NCBI RefSeq assembly: GCF_014651015.1
Contig: NZ_BMWB01000007.1
Location: forward strand, 1-64,000
DNA from: Streptomyces xantholiticus
GTDB lineage: Bacteria > Actinomycetota > Actinomycetes > Streptomycetales > Streptomycetaceae
Length of the DNA stretch: 64,000 nucleotides
Direction: 5' to 3'
Shown: positions 42,351-50,074 of the stretch, piece after piece
Layout: every line of letters starts with the position of its first letter
How positions within the stretch are numbered: the first letter of the stretch is position 1
Position numbers and translations under genes: made by a program
The notes under the pieces: model-generated
The model's input: only the letters and a program-made list of their open reading frames with translations
Database searches by the model: none
Told to the model about the DNA's origin: nothing

Positions 42351-43091
42351 ATGGCCGAACCCATCACCCTCGACAACGAAGCCGCCATGGCCCGACTCCG
42401 CGCCGGACTCGCCCACCGAGGACTGGCCGAAGTCGAGCCCGGACCCATCGCCGACGAACCCAGCCCCGACGAACCCGGCCACCCCGAATACCACCGCCGC
42501 CGCCGCGCCGAATGGGCGTTGAAGCGCTGGACCACCGCCACCCCGCCCCGCTACCGCCGAGCCGACGCCGAACACCCCGACGTCGCCGCATGGGCCGACC
42601 GCGTCGCCGACGACCCCGAGAGCGCCGGATCAATCCTCCTCACCGGCACCACCGGCACCGGCAAAACCCACCAGGCCTACGGCGCCCTACGCCGCATCGC
42701 CGCCGCCGGCCCCCACGTGTACGAGATCCGCGCCATCACCGCCGCCGACATGTACGGCCTGCTGCGCCCCAAGGGATCCGACCGCGGAGCCGAAGAAGAA
42801 CTCCGACGCCTCACCCGCGTCCCGCTGCTGCTCCTCGACGACCTCGGCAGCGCCAAGGCATCCGAGTGGACCGAAGAAGTCACGTACCGGCTGATCAACG
42901 AGCGGTACAACGCCTGCCGGCCCTCGATCTACACCAGCAACCTCCCCGCCGACTCCCGCGACGAACACGGGCAGCGCCACGGGCCCGACCTCATCACCGC
43001 ACTCGGGGAGCGCATCGTGTCCCGCCTCGCCGAGGACACCCAAGTCGTCGCCATGACCGGCCACGACCGACGCCGAGGAGTCAAGCCGTGA
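42351..43091 (+). CDS. DnaC/IstB-like helicase loader ATPase
   Basis: The 246-aa protein has Walker A GTTGTGKT (99-106), Walker B LLLLDDLGSAK (159-169), sensor-I-like YTSNLP and a C-terminal arginine-containing GERIVSRLAED segment typical of DnaC-type AAA+ loaders. It should deliver the host DnaB helicase to the origin bound by the initiator encoded just upstream. Confidence 0.9.
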   Translation: MAEPITLDNEAAMARLRAGLAHRGLAEVEPGPIADEPSPDEPGHPEYHRRRRAEWALKRWTTATPPRYRRADAEHPDVAAWADRVADDPESAGSILLTGTTGTGKTHQAYGALRRIAAAGPHVYEIRAITAADMYGLLRPKGSDRGAEEELRRLTRVPLLLLDDLGSAKASEWTEEVTYRLINERYNACRPSIYTSNLPADSRDEHGQRHGPDLITALGERIVSRLAEDTQVVAMTGHDRRRGVKP

Positions 43092-43663
43092 GCATCCCCG
43101 ACGCAGCCGTCGCCGTCATCGCCGCCGCCCTCGACGACTACCGACTCACCACCCCCCACGACCAGCAAACCCCCCACGGCGCCGCCGAACGCGCCGCCGA
43201 ATACCTCCTGTCCAGCGGCTACCGCATAGCCCCCGACCACACCCCGGAGCACACCATGCCCCACCTGGTCGACGTCGACCCCTACGCCGACCCCACCGGC
43301 CAACTCCCCACCTACCGATGGCGACAAGCACCCTCCGGACTCGCCACCCGCCGCCAACTCCGCGACATGGGACTCCGACCCGGCGGACACGACCCCGTCG
43401 CCGTCATCGAATGCCGCCGCGGGCAACGCGTCGCCTACCTGTACCGCATCGACCAGGCCGCCCCGAAATACCCCATGACCCTCGCCAAAGAAGCCGCCCT
43501 CGACCGCGCCATGGCCGCACGGCAAACCTGCCCCCACTGCCAGCGCCGCTACCACCACTGCCTACCGCTGAAAACCCTCGGCAGCTGCCTCGAATGCCAC
43601 GACGGAACCCCCGCCGACCCGGGCAGCTACACCGCCCCCCAGCCGCAGCAGCTCGCCGCCTGA
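43088..43663 (+). CDS. RRQL-motif zinc-binding phage protein
   Basis: The 191-aa protein contains the LATRRQLRDMGLRPGGHDPV motif and a zinc-ribbon, CPHCQRRYHHCLP...CLECHDG, near the C-terminus. This is a family common in Streptomyces phages and integrative elements near replication genes. The GTG start overlaps the loader stop (GTGA). The biochemical role is unknown. Confidence 0.75.
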   Translation: MSIPDAAVAVIAAALDDYRLTTPHDQQTPHGAAERAAEYLLSSGYRIAPDHTPEHTMPHLVDVDPYADPTGQLPTYRWRQAPSGLATRRQLRDMGLRPGGHDPVAVIECRRGQRVAYLYRIDQAAPKYPMTLAKEAALDRAMAARQTCPHCQRRYHHCLPLKTLGSCLECHDGTPADPGSYTAPQPQQLAA

Positions 43664-43781
43664 CAGCCCCACACACCCCCCGGCGGCCACAGAGCCACAC
43701 CACACCCCCAGAAGCCCACACACGGGCGCTGGCTCGGTTCGGCCGCCGCCCGCGCGCATGACCCACCCGAAGGAGCAGCAG

Positions 43782-44234
43782 ATGGGACTTCACCTCGTCC
43801 CCGTCCGCTTCCGCGACGCCCGAGACTTCGTCGCCATGTGGCACCGCCACAACCCGCCGCCCGTCGGCATGATCTTCGCCGTCGGAGCAGCGGACGACGA
43901 CGGCATACTCCGCGGCGTCCTCGTCGCCGGCCGCCCCGTGGCCCGCCACCTGGACGACGGCCGCACCCTTGAGGTCACCCGCAGCGCCACCGACGGCACC
44001 CGCAACGCGAACTCGATGCTGTACGGCGCAGCGTGGCGCGCGGCCAGCGCGTTGGGGTACCGCCGGCTGATCACGTACACGCAGGCGAGCGAGACCGGCG
44101 CGAGCCTCCGCGCAGCTGGTTGGCGGGTCCTTGCCCAGCGGCCGGCCCGCGGCGGCTGGGACTGCCCTTCCCGCCCGCGCGCTGAGACCCGATCCGAGCG
44201 GATGCCCCGAACCCTGTGGGAGGCCGCCTCGTGA
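43782..44234 (+). CDS. XF1762-like phage protein
   Basis: The 150-aa protein has the XF1762 pattern: FVAMWHRHNPPPVGMIFAVG, then LEVTRSATDGTRNANSMLYG, YRRLITYTQASETGASLRAA, and GWDCPSRPR. It resembles an acetyltransferase-like fold by the ARxLGYRRLITYT...EGASLRAAGW layout. The start at 43782 follows GAAGGAG; 43758 is an alternative. Confidence 0.75.
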   Translation: MGLHLVPVRFRDARDFVAMWHRHNPPPVGMIFAVGAADDDGILRGVLVAGRPVARHLDDGRTLEVTRSATDGTRNANSMLYGAAWRAASALGYRRLITYTQASETGASLRAAGWRVLAQRPARGGWDCPSRPRAETRSERMPRTLWEAAS

Positions 44235-44275
44235 TCGGCAGCACACCCGCCCTGACCGCCCCGTGAACGTCGTAT

Positions 44276-44302
44276 GCCGCCCCGGGTCCTAGCCGGGGCG
44301 GC
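44276..44302. terminator. hairpin terminator
   Basis: A 10-bp perfect stem (GCCGCCCCGG with CCGGGGCGGC) with a 7-base loop lies between the XF1762-like gene and the next gene. Confidence 0.65.
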
Positions 44303-44332
44303 ACCCGCCCACCATCCCACGAGGAGAACCCG

Positions 44333-44689
44333 ATGTACCCGACCCTCTTTGCCACCCCCGGCCTCAAGGCCTTCGCCGAAGCCGTCGACACCGAACGTCA
44401 GGCGCAGCTCTCCAAGTGGGGCGACCAGCACCACCGCGACGGGACCGGCGACAAGAGCCAGCAGGACGACGCGAACCGGGCCCGCAGCTGGTGCCAGGAC
44501 GCCTTTGGCTCCGGCTACGGCACATGGGCCGACATCCTCGCCGAGGAGGTAGCCGAGGCCTTCGCCGAGCGCGACCCGGCCAAGCTGCGCGCCGAGCTGC
44601 TCCAGGTCGCCGCCGTCTGCGCCGCATGGATCGCCGACCTTGACAGTCGGCCAGCCGTGGCCGCCGCGAACGAGGGGGAGCAGCAGTGA
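44333..44689 (+). CDS. MazG-like helical phage protein
   Basis: The 118-aa helical protein has WADILAEEVAEAFAERDPAK followed by LRAELLQVAAVCAAWI, which resembles the EExxE...ELxD core of MazG-type nucleotide pyrophosphohydrolases seen in many phages. The second acidic pair is weak, so activity is unsure. The stop overlaps the next start. Confidence 0.6.
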   Translation: MYPTLFATPGLKAFAEAVDTERQAQLSKWGDQHHRDGTGDKSQQDDANRARSWCQDAFGSGYGTWADILAEEVAEAFAERDPAKLRAELLQVAAVCAAWIADLDSRPAVAAANEGEQQ

Positions 44690-44859
44690 CCGGCCCGTCG
44701 TCGACCCCGCGCGGCGAACGAGCCAGCCGCCCTGGGACGACGTGGGAGACCCGCCTCAAGTGGACCGGCGAGCAGCTCGCCGACGACGACACCCCGACAC
44801 CCCGACCGAACCGCGCCACCCGACGCGCCATGAAGCGAAGGAAGCCCCGCCGTGCCTGA
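44686..44859 (+). CDS. small basic phage protein (57 aa)
   Basis: A GTG start overlapping the previous stop (GTGA) opens a 57-aa frame ending in a strongly basic tail (RATRRAMKRRKPRRA). It overlaps the next GTG by eight bases. Tight packing on both sides supports it as a real gene; function unknown. Confidence 0.6.
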   Translation: MTGPSSTPRGERASRPGTTWETRLKWTGEQLADDDTPTPRPNRATRRAMKRRKPRRA

Positions 44860-45274
44860 CCGACACACCGTCGACACGATCACAGGCGACGCCCTCGACG
44901 CCCTGTACGCAGAACTGGAGCGGACCGGCCGACTACTCCGCCACGCGCAGGCCCGAGCCCGCCACTGGCAGGGGCAGGCCGAGCGCTACAGGCAGGCGTG
45001 GAAGTCCGCCAGCCGTGGCCGCCACACCCTGACCAACGAGCTGACCCGCCGGGCGCCCCTCCTCGGGCAGTACCAAGCCGCCATCGACCGGGCGCGCAAG
45101 TTGGCCTCCCGCTGGGCCGTCCTCCGCGCATACGGCAGCGCAGCCACCGAACTGCGCGTCGCCCTCGACGGCCCGGAGTCGTGCGAGCAGCACCCCACCG
45201 CGCCCCGCATCGCCGGCATGTGTGGCGCCTGCACCCAGTACCCCGCCGACCTCCCGAAGGAGTCCCGCCCGTGA
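44852..45274 (+). CDS. helical phage protein with C-terminal Cys/His motif
   Basis: The 140-aa protein is largely coiled coil (ALYAELERTGRLLRHAQARA and on), ending in CEQHPTAPRIAGMCGAC, which could bind zinc. Family unknown. Overlaps both neighbours. Confidence 0.6.
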   Translation: MPDRHTVDTITGDALDALYAELERTGRLLRHAQARARHWQGQAERYRQAWKSASRGRHTLTNELTRRAPLLGQYQAAIDRARKLASRWAVLRAYGSAATELRVALDGPESCEQHPTAPRIAGMCGACTQYPADLPKESRP

Positions 45275-45375
45275 GCGCCACCACCCTTGCCGCGATCGGC
45301 ATGGTCTGCACCACCGTCCTGTTCTGCGTCCTCGTCTGGGCCGCCGTCCGAACCAACGACCGCAAGGGGAAGTGA
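45271..45375 (+). CDS. 34-aa single-pass membrane protein
   Basis: The GTG start overlaps the previous stop. The product has one hydrophobic helix (LAAIGMVCTTVLFCVLVWAA) followed by a charged end RTNDRKGK. Too small for family assignment; the overlap and clean membrane pattern support it. Confidence 0.55.
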   Translation: MSATTLAAIGMVCTTVLFCVLVWAAVRTNDRKGK

Positions 45376-45377
45376 CC

Positions 45378-45641
45378 ATGGCCCGCTACCGCAAGCGCCC
45401 CGTTGAAGTCGAAGCCATGCACATGGCCCACCCCAACAGCCCCGAAGACGTCGCCGAGTGGTGCGGCGGTCGCATCGTCGCCGACGGCATCACAGGCCAC
45501 CCCTACGCCATCGAAATCGACACCCTCGAAGGCACCATGCGCGGCGAACACGGTGACTGGATCATCCGCGGCGTGAAGGGCGAGTTCTACCCCTGCAAGC
45601 CAGACGTCTTCGCCGCGACATACGAGCCCGCCGACGCCTGA
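45378..45641 (+). CDS. conserved phage protein (PGDYG-like)
   Basis: The 87-aa protein starts MARYRKRPVEVEAM and ends GDWIIRGVKGEFYPCKPDVF, followed by ATYE. This is a very common small actinophage protein pattern of unknown function. Confidence 0.7.
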   Translation: MARYRKRPVEVEAMHMAHPNSPEDVAEWCGGRIVADGITGHPYAIEIDTLEGTMRGEHGDWIIRGVKGEFYPCKPDVFAATYEPADA

Positions 45642-45711
45642 CCCGCCCCGGAGCGTGCCGACCGTCACGGCACGCCCCGCCGACCAACCGCACCACGCCC
45701 GAGGAGAAGCC

Positions 45712-46434
45712 GTGACCACCGCTCAGCACCTCCGCACCATCATCAGCACCTGGCCCGACCTCACCGACGCACTCGGCGAACCCGTCCAACACGGCGCTTT
45801 CGGACTGGGTCTTCGCGGCTATCTCGCCACCCTCGAGCAGCACGACGCCGCCGAAGCTGTCGCCCTGCGCGCCCTCGAGCGGTCCCCCGACCAGCTCGGA
45901 GTGCGGCCCATCCCGATCCGGCTCCGCGTCCACGAGACGATGCACGTCATCCGCGCGGTGCTCCTCGACTGCGCCGACGCGATCGCCGAACACGTCCAGC
46001 GCGACCCCATCCCCATGCCGCCGCCGCGCCGCGCCGCCGTCGCCCGCACCCGCGCCGAACGCCTCGCATGGGACGACCACGCCCGCAGGGTGCAGGCCGC
46101 CCAGGACGACGCCGCCGACGCCCGCCGATGGAAGTGGACCGGCACCCGCCCGGACGCCCCGTACACCGCCCTCTGGCTGTTGGCTCGAGTCGAGCGCGCG
46201 CCCGGCCCGTTCTACCGCCTCACCGAGGAGCAGGAGCAGCGCATCGGCCACGTCGCGGCCGGCTGCGTCCAGCGGATAGAGACCGTCCTCGACACCGCCG
46301 CCCGCGAAGCGAAGCTGTCTCGGTCGTGTCACTGCGGCGGCACGATCACCGTGTACGGCGGGGCCGGCGCCTCGCCGCTCGCGCACTGCGACACCTGCGG
46401 CGGCATCTGGACCGAGCAGGGCGCAGCAGCATAG
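45712..46434 (+). CDS. hypothetical phage protein with zinc-ribbon
   Basis: The 240-aa protein is helical through most of its length and ends in a zinc-ribbon, CHCGGTITVYGG...HCDTCGGIW. The GTG start follows GAGGAGA. The Cys pattern suggests nucleic-acid or metal binding; no family recognised. Confidence 0.6.
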   Translation: MTTAQHLRTIISTWPDLTDALGEPVQHGAFGLGLRGYLATLEQHDAAEAVALRALERSPDQLGVRPIPIRLRVHETMHVIRAVLLDCADAIAEHVQRDPIPMPPPRRAAVARTRAERLAWDDHARRVQAAQDDAADARRWKWTGTRPDAPYTALWLLARVERAPGPFYRLTEEQEQRIGHVAAGCVQRIETVLDTAAREAKLSRSCHCGGTITVYGGAGASPLAHCDTCGGIWTEQGAAA

Positions 46435-46446
46435 GCCCCGGACGCG

Positions 46447-46480
46447 GCGAAGCCCCCGACCAGCCGGCCGGGGGTTTCGC
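46447..46480. terminator. bidirectional terminator between convergent genes
   Basis: A 12-bp stem with one G-T pair (GCGAAGCCCCCG with CGGGGGTTTCGC) and a 10-base loop sits between the rightward gene ending at 46434 and the leftward gene ending at 46497. Confidence 0.85.
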
Positions 46481-46496
46481 GTTGCCTGAGAGCGGG

Positions 46497-46781
46497 TCAG
46501 TCGGCCTCTTGGCGCGCCGTCTTGCGTGGCGACCGGCTGTGTCCGCGCGCAATGCCGCTGACGCGCTCGGGCTTGACGCCAAGGGCGGGGGCCATGTCGG
46601 TGTAGCTGGTGCCGTCGCGGTCGTGGAGGGTGCGCACGACGTGTTGGCGTTGCTCGCGTAGCCACTTCTGTAGGTCCGGGATGGCGTTGAGGGCTGCGGT
46701 GAGGGCCACGGCCTGATCAAGGGTTTCGTCACCGGCGACCAGGTCGGCGAGTTGGTCGAAGGGCGGGGGCGGCTTGTCCAT
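46497..46781 (-). CDS. small helix-turn-helix regulator
   Basis: The 94-aa protein has a C-terminal helix-turn-helix, SYTDMAPALGVKPERVSGIA, preceded by a helical region and followed by a basic end. It is divergent from the gene at 46895 across three GGGTACCC palindromes, so it is probably an autoregulated local repressor. No ribosome-binding site is clear before the ATG at 46781. Confidence 0.7.
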   Translation of the reverse strand: MDKPPPPFDQLADLVAGDETLDQAVALTAALNAIPDLQKWLREQRQHVVRTLHDRDGTSYTDMAPALGVKPERVSGIARGHSRSPRKTARQEAD

Positions 46782-46792
46782 GGCATGAGGGT

Positions 46793-46853
46793 AGTGGGTA
46801 CCCGCCAATATTGATAGTGGGTACCCACTTGACGTGATTGATGGGTACCCACT
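46793..46853. promoter_or_regulatory. three evenly spaced operators (GGGTACCC palindromes)
   Basis: AGTGGGTACCCGCC (46793-46806), the perfect palindrome AGTGGGTACCCACT (46816-46829) and ATGGGTACCCACT (46841-46853) have centres 23 and 24 bases apart, about two helical turns. A TTGACG at 46829-46834 lies between the second and third. The array fills the divergent promoter region of the HTH gene and the gene at 46895. Confidence 0.85.
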
Positions 46854-46894
46854 AACTTGGAGGTATCGCAAGGACGACAGAGGGAGTGGACGAC

Positions 46895-47332
46895 ATGGCC
46901 AAGGTCTACGAGCGCACCGAGAACGGCACCACCGCTCACGTCAGCATCCGCGAGGCGATGGCCGAGGTGAACGGCGCGATGATGGCCGGCAAGCGCCACG
47001 TACGCACGATGTCCTCTGGTCGCACGCAGCACAGCATCGAGTACAAGGACGGCCGCCAGGTGCGCATGACCCTGGTGGACGCGCCCGCCCCGGAGGCACA
47101 GGAGACGGACAGCAAGGGGCGCCGGATCGTCGCCGTCAAGGGCAAGCGGTACATCGTCGGCGCCGTCGTGCCGGCCCGACCCAAGGTCGATGGTGTTCCC
47201 ACATGGGTCCCCGAAGCGTACGTCGCTTACTGGTCCGAGCGGAACGGTGAGACCTTCGGCGCCACGAGGTTCGCCTCCGCGAGCGGGAAGCCGGGCACGG
47301 TCGGACGCGCCATCTGGGACGCGGTGAAGTAG
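46895..47332 (+). CDS. hypothetical phage protein under the GGGTACCC switch
   Basis: The 145-aa protein (MAKVYERTENGTTAHVSI start) is rich in beta-type sequence in its middle (RTQHSIEYKDGRQVRMTLVD) and ends with GTVGRAIWDAVK. No family known. The ATG at 46895 is nine bases from AGAGGGAG; GTG 46886 is an in-frame alternative. It is the first gene controlled by the operator array. Confidence 0.65.
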   Translation: MAKVYERTENGTTAHVSIREAMAEVNGAMMAGKRHVRTMSSGRTQHSIEYKDGRQVRMTLVDAPAPEAQETDSKGRRIVAVKGKRYIVGAVVPARPKVDGVPTWVPEAYVAYWSERNGETFGATRFASASGKPGTVGRAIWDAVK

Positions 47333-47340
47333 ACGACGCG

Positions 47341-47362
47341 GCCCGCCCCAACCGGGGCGGGC
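47341..47362. terminator. hairpin, first of a near-identical pair
   Basis: GCCCGCCCC and GGGGCGGGC form a 9-bp perfect stem around the loop AACC, eight bases after the previous stop. Confidence 0.7.
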
Positions 47363-47406
47363 ACCATGCCGGCTCCACCCGGCACCAACACAAGGGAGCA
47401 ACCCCC

Positions 47407-47553
47407 ATGACCACCACCCGCCGCTACCAGGTCCGCCGCCTTCGCGTCACCGGCGCGTACGTGCTCGACACCCACACCGGCAAGACGTGGCCCGCCATGG
47501 CCACCGTTGGCGCGCGGCAGCTCGCCGACCACCTCAACCGGCGCGCCGCATAG
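47407..47553 (+). CDS. 48-aa phage protein between twin hairpins
   Basis: The ATG at 47407 follows AAGGGAG. The product (MTTTRRYQVRRLRVTGAYVL, then DTHTGKTWPAMATVGARQ) is short and basic at its N-terminus. Identical-stem hairpins flank the gene, making it an isolated cassette. Function unknown. Confidence 0.6.
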   Translation: MTTTRRYQVRRLRVTGAYVLDTHTGKTWPAMATVGARQLADHLNRRAA

Positions 47554-47562
47554 CGCCCCACC

Positions 47563-47584
47563 GCCCGCCCCGGTTGGGGCGGGC
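47563..47584. terminator. hairpin, second of a near-identical pair
   Basis: The same 9-bp stem as at 47341-47362, with loop GGTT instead of AACC, lies ten bases after the small gene. Confidence 0.7.
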
Positions 47585-47615
47585 ACCCCGTCCCGCAGGC
47601 GCAGCAGTAGACGGA

Positions 47616-47641
47616 AGCCCCCGACCACATGGCCGGGGGCT
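47616..47641. terminator. hairpin terminator for the leftward HTH gene
   Basis: AGCCCCCG (47616-47623) and CGGGGGCT (47634-47641) form a perfect 8-bp stem with a 10-base loop, just past the end of the leftward gene at 47657. Confidence 0.7.
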
Positions 47642-47656
47642 CCCGTACGCGCGAGG

Positions 47657-47902
47657 CTACTTGTCGAGATCAGTTCGCTTGCCCTGCCTGATACCGGCCT
47701 GACGCTCCGCCCAGTAGGCATCGAACCATTCGACGTCGTACTCCGGCCGGCTGCTGCCCTCCCGGAACACGGGCGCTGGCCAACCCTCCGCCGGGGTCGT
47801 CGCCAGACGATGCAGCAGCGTGCGGCTACGCCCCACCCGCTCAGCGAGCTTCGGAATGGTCATAGTCTCCCGCTGCTCCTCACTCTCCGGGGTCTCGGGC
47901 AT
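47657..47902 (-). CDS. small DNA-binding protein (excisionase/HTH type)
   Basis: The 81-aa protein has a helix-turn-helix (MTIPKLAERVGRSRTLLHRL) followed by PAPVFREGSSRPEYDVEWFD, the wing layout of excisionase-like proteins. AGAGGA precedes the ATG at 47902. A perfect palindrome lies 21 bases upstream, so it is probably self-regulated and controls the divergent operon. Confidence 0.7.
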   Translation of the reverse strand: MPETPESEEQRETMTIPKLAERVGRSRTLLHRLATTPAEGWPAPVFREGSSRPEYDVEWFDAYWAERQAGIRQGKRTDLDK

Positions 47903-47922
47903 GGGGCAATCCTCTCAGCGAG

Positions 47923-47941
47923 GTGTGGACAATGTCCACAC
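47923..47941. promoter_or_regulatory. perfect palindromic operator
   Basis: GTGTGGACA and TGTCCACAC flank a single central A. It lies between the leftward HTH gene (47902) and the rightward operon (48049), a third divergent switch of the prophage. Confidence 0.75.
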
Positions 47942-48048
47942 TTCTCGCTACGGTCGAACCGGCAACAAGGAAGGCCCCGGCCGGCGCTGCGAACGCCACA
48001 TGGCCGGGGCCAGACCCACCCCGAAGCGATCGAAGGAGTGGATCCGCC

Positions 48049-48363
48049 ATGGAGCGTATCCCCACCAACCCCACCACCAAAGAGCTGGACGACGTCTTGG
48101 CCCGGATCCTCTCCGAGCCGACCCGCGCACACCTGCTGCTCCTCGGCGTCGCCACCGTCCTCGAGGACGAGCAGCCGTTCCAGACGATGAACCCCGCCGT
48201 GTACTGCGACGCGATGAACGCCGCGATCACGGAGCACCTTGCCGGCCTGCCCGGAGTCGTCGCCGCCGATGCGCTCATGCGCGCCACGGCCGCCGCGCCC
48301 CACGTGACCGGTACCGCATGGGAGTACGCCCAGCTGCTCCGCGACGTCGCGAAGGGGCTGTGA
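48049..48363 (+). CDS. hypothetical phage protein
   Basis: The 104-aa helical acidic protein (MERIPTNPTTKELDDVLARI) resembles no family I know. It heads the rightward operon under the GTGTGGACA operator. GAAGGAG lies upstream, and the stop overlaps the next ATG (TGATG). Confidence 0.6.
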   Translation: MERIPTNPTTKELDDVLARILSEPTRAHLLLLGVATVLEDEQPFQTMNPAVYCDAMNAAITEHLAGLPGVVAADALMRATAAAPHVTGTAWEYAQLLRDVAKGL

Positions 48364-48485
48364 TGGCGCAGCCCACGGACGTCGCCGACGACGCGAACGC
48401 CACCGTCCAGCAGCTGCAGCAGCGCGCAGCCGTCGACCGTCAGCGGCAGCAGGCTGCCGAACAGGCCCGCAGCCACCGCGGCTGA
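48363..48485 (+). CDS. 40-aa Gln-rich phage protein
   Basis: The ATG overlaps the previous stop. The product is a single amphipathic Gln/Arg/Ala-rich helix (QQLQQRAAVDRQRQQAAEQA). Function unknown; called on tight coupling. Confidence 0.5.
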   Translation: MAQPTDVADDANATVQQLQQRAAVDRQRQQAAEQARSHRG

Positions 48486-48554
48486 CCCCTGACCGCCGCG
48501 CCCGAGCAATCCACGCCGCTCGGGCGCGGCCCTCTCTCCCGCTCCGGAGGAGCT

Positions 48555-49493
48555 GTGACGCAGGAACTGACCAAAGGGCAGGCGACCGTACTGATCGCCG
48601 CAACTCTCCCCATGATCGCCGCAGGCGCGTTCGGCGGTTGGGGCACGTACACCAACATCGTCAGCGAGTTCGGCCGCGCCGCCACCGCCCTCGGAGTCGT
48701 CGCAGCCGGCGAAGGCGTCACCCTCGTGCTCGCGTTGGTCATGGTCGGGCTGACGATGCTCGGGCAGCCCGCGCCCGCGCCCGTACGGGTCGGCCTGTGG
48801 CTCGCCCCGATCGGAGCAGCGGTCACCGGCCTGGTCGTCGCCGACGACGTCACCGAAGGCGTCGTCTACGCGATCACACCTATGGCCATGTCCGCCGCCG
48901 CGGAGGGTCTCGGGCTTCTCGCCCGTCGCGTCGTCGTCTACCGGACCGGTGTCGACATGGAAGCGCAGCGCAGCAACGCCGCCACGGTTCGCCGGCTCGC
49001 GTACCTCACCGCCCGCGCAGCGCAGCACCCGCACGACTGGACACGGAAGCGGTCGCAGCTCGCAGCCTGGCGCCTCATGGCCCGCGTAGGGCTCGGAGAC
49101 GTGCAGCTCGGTTCCGACCTCGTCACCGTCCAGCGCGACCGGCTCACCGAAGGCGCTGACAAGGCACTCGCCGCCATGCTCGGACTGCCCGCACCAGCCC
49201 TGATCGCGAACACCGAACAGCCCCCCGAGCAGCTCGCGCCCGCCGCGCCGAACACGGCGAGCACACCCCCGAACGTCACCCGCGAACAGATCGCCGACCA
49301 CGCCGCGACCAGCCCGAACACCGATCGCCCGGCACCGACCATCGCCGAACTTGCCCGCGAGCAAGTTGCGATCACCCCCGACAACCGGACCGCCGTGAAC
49401 TTGATCCTCGCCGTTCGTCCGGACGCCGACCGCGAGTCGGTCGCGGCAGCTGTTCGCCGCGAACGCCGCAAGGGGAACGGCGGGTACAACTGA
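48555..49493 (+). CDS. membrane protein with C-terminal HTH-like region
   Basis: The 312-aa protein has four N-terminal membrane helices (from QATVLIAATLPMIAAGAFGG to about 120) and a soluble tail ending in AVNLILAVRPDADRESVAAA, which looks like a helix-turn-helix. This plan recalls the spread (Spd) proteins of Streptomyces conjugative plasmids. It begins a run of four membrane-protein genes. Confidence 0.6.
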   Translation: MTQELTKGQATVLIAATLPMIAAGAFGGWGTYTNIVSEFGRAATALGVVAAGEGVTLVLALVMVGLTMLGQPAPAPVRVGLWLAPIGAAVTGLVVADDVTEGVVYAITPMAMSAAAEGLGLLARRVVVYRTGVDMEAQRSNAATVRRLAYLTARAAQHPHDWTRKRSQLAAWRLMARVGLGDVQLGSDLVTVQRDRLTEGADKALAAMLGLPAPALIANTEQPPEQLAPAAPNTASTPPNVTREQIADHAATSPNTDRPAPTIAELAREQVAITPDNRTAVNLILAVRPDADRESVAAAVRRERRKGNGGYN

Positions 49494-50074
49494 TGGCCCC
49501 CGAAGGCGCCGACGAGCGCCGTATCCGGTCGCTGCTCCGCCGTCGTGGAGTCGGCCCCGACGCCGAACCGCAGCCGGTCGTACCCGCTCCCCGTGACCCC
49601 GATTGGCTTGACCGGCTGTACGCCGACGAGCAGAAGCCGGAGCCCGCGGGGGAGCCGGCCCCCTGGTGGACCGTCCGCAAGGACCCCGCCCCGGTGCCCG
49701 CGCCCGTCGTGGGGGAGCAGCAGGCCCCCGGAGTGCACGTCACCATCACCCCCGCCACGCCCGCCCGCCCGGTGTCCGACCGCAAGGCCCGTATCCGCTG
49801 GTGGGTCCTGCGTCGCGGCACCGCGGCCGGAGTCGGATGGCTGATCGGGCTCGGGCCCGTCGTACAGCGGCGGCTCGAGGAGTCCGGGCAGGGCGCGGTC
49901 GGGTTCGCGCTGCTCCTGTGGCTGGTCGCCTGGTTCGTCGCCGCCAAGCTGCTCCGTTTCGTCCCCCGCGAAGCCATCCCCGAAGTCCACGACGCAGCCG
50001 ACTGGGCTGCACACATTCCGTCCGCGACCGTGCTTCTCGCGCTCGCCCTCAACACCCCCGGAGCCCTCTCGTGA
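49493..50074 (+). CDS. membrane protein, SpdB-like context
   Basis: The 193-aa protein has a Pro-rich cytoplasmic N-terminal half and three membrane segments after residue 105 (TAAGVGWLIGLGPVV; GFALLLWLVAWFVAAKLL; IPSATVLLALALN). The ATG overlaps the previous stop by one base. Resembles the topology of SpdB-type plasmid spread proteins; function in a phage is unknown. Confidence 0.55.
   Translation: MAPEGADERRIRSLLRRRGVGPDAEPQPVVPAPRDPDWLDRLYADEQKPEPAGEPAPWWTVRKDPAPVPAPVVGEQQAPGVHVTITPATPARPVSDRKARIRWWVLRRGTAAGVGWLIGLGPVVQRRLEESGQGAVGFALLLWLVAWFVAAKLLRFVPREAIPEVHDAADWAAHIPSATVLLALALNTPGALS

Noticed and set aside
42047..43087. Large Arg/Pro/His-rich frame running through the initiator and loader genes
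   Set aside because: It is the +1-type shadow of two well-supported genes; only its last part (43088-43663) is a real gene.
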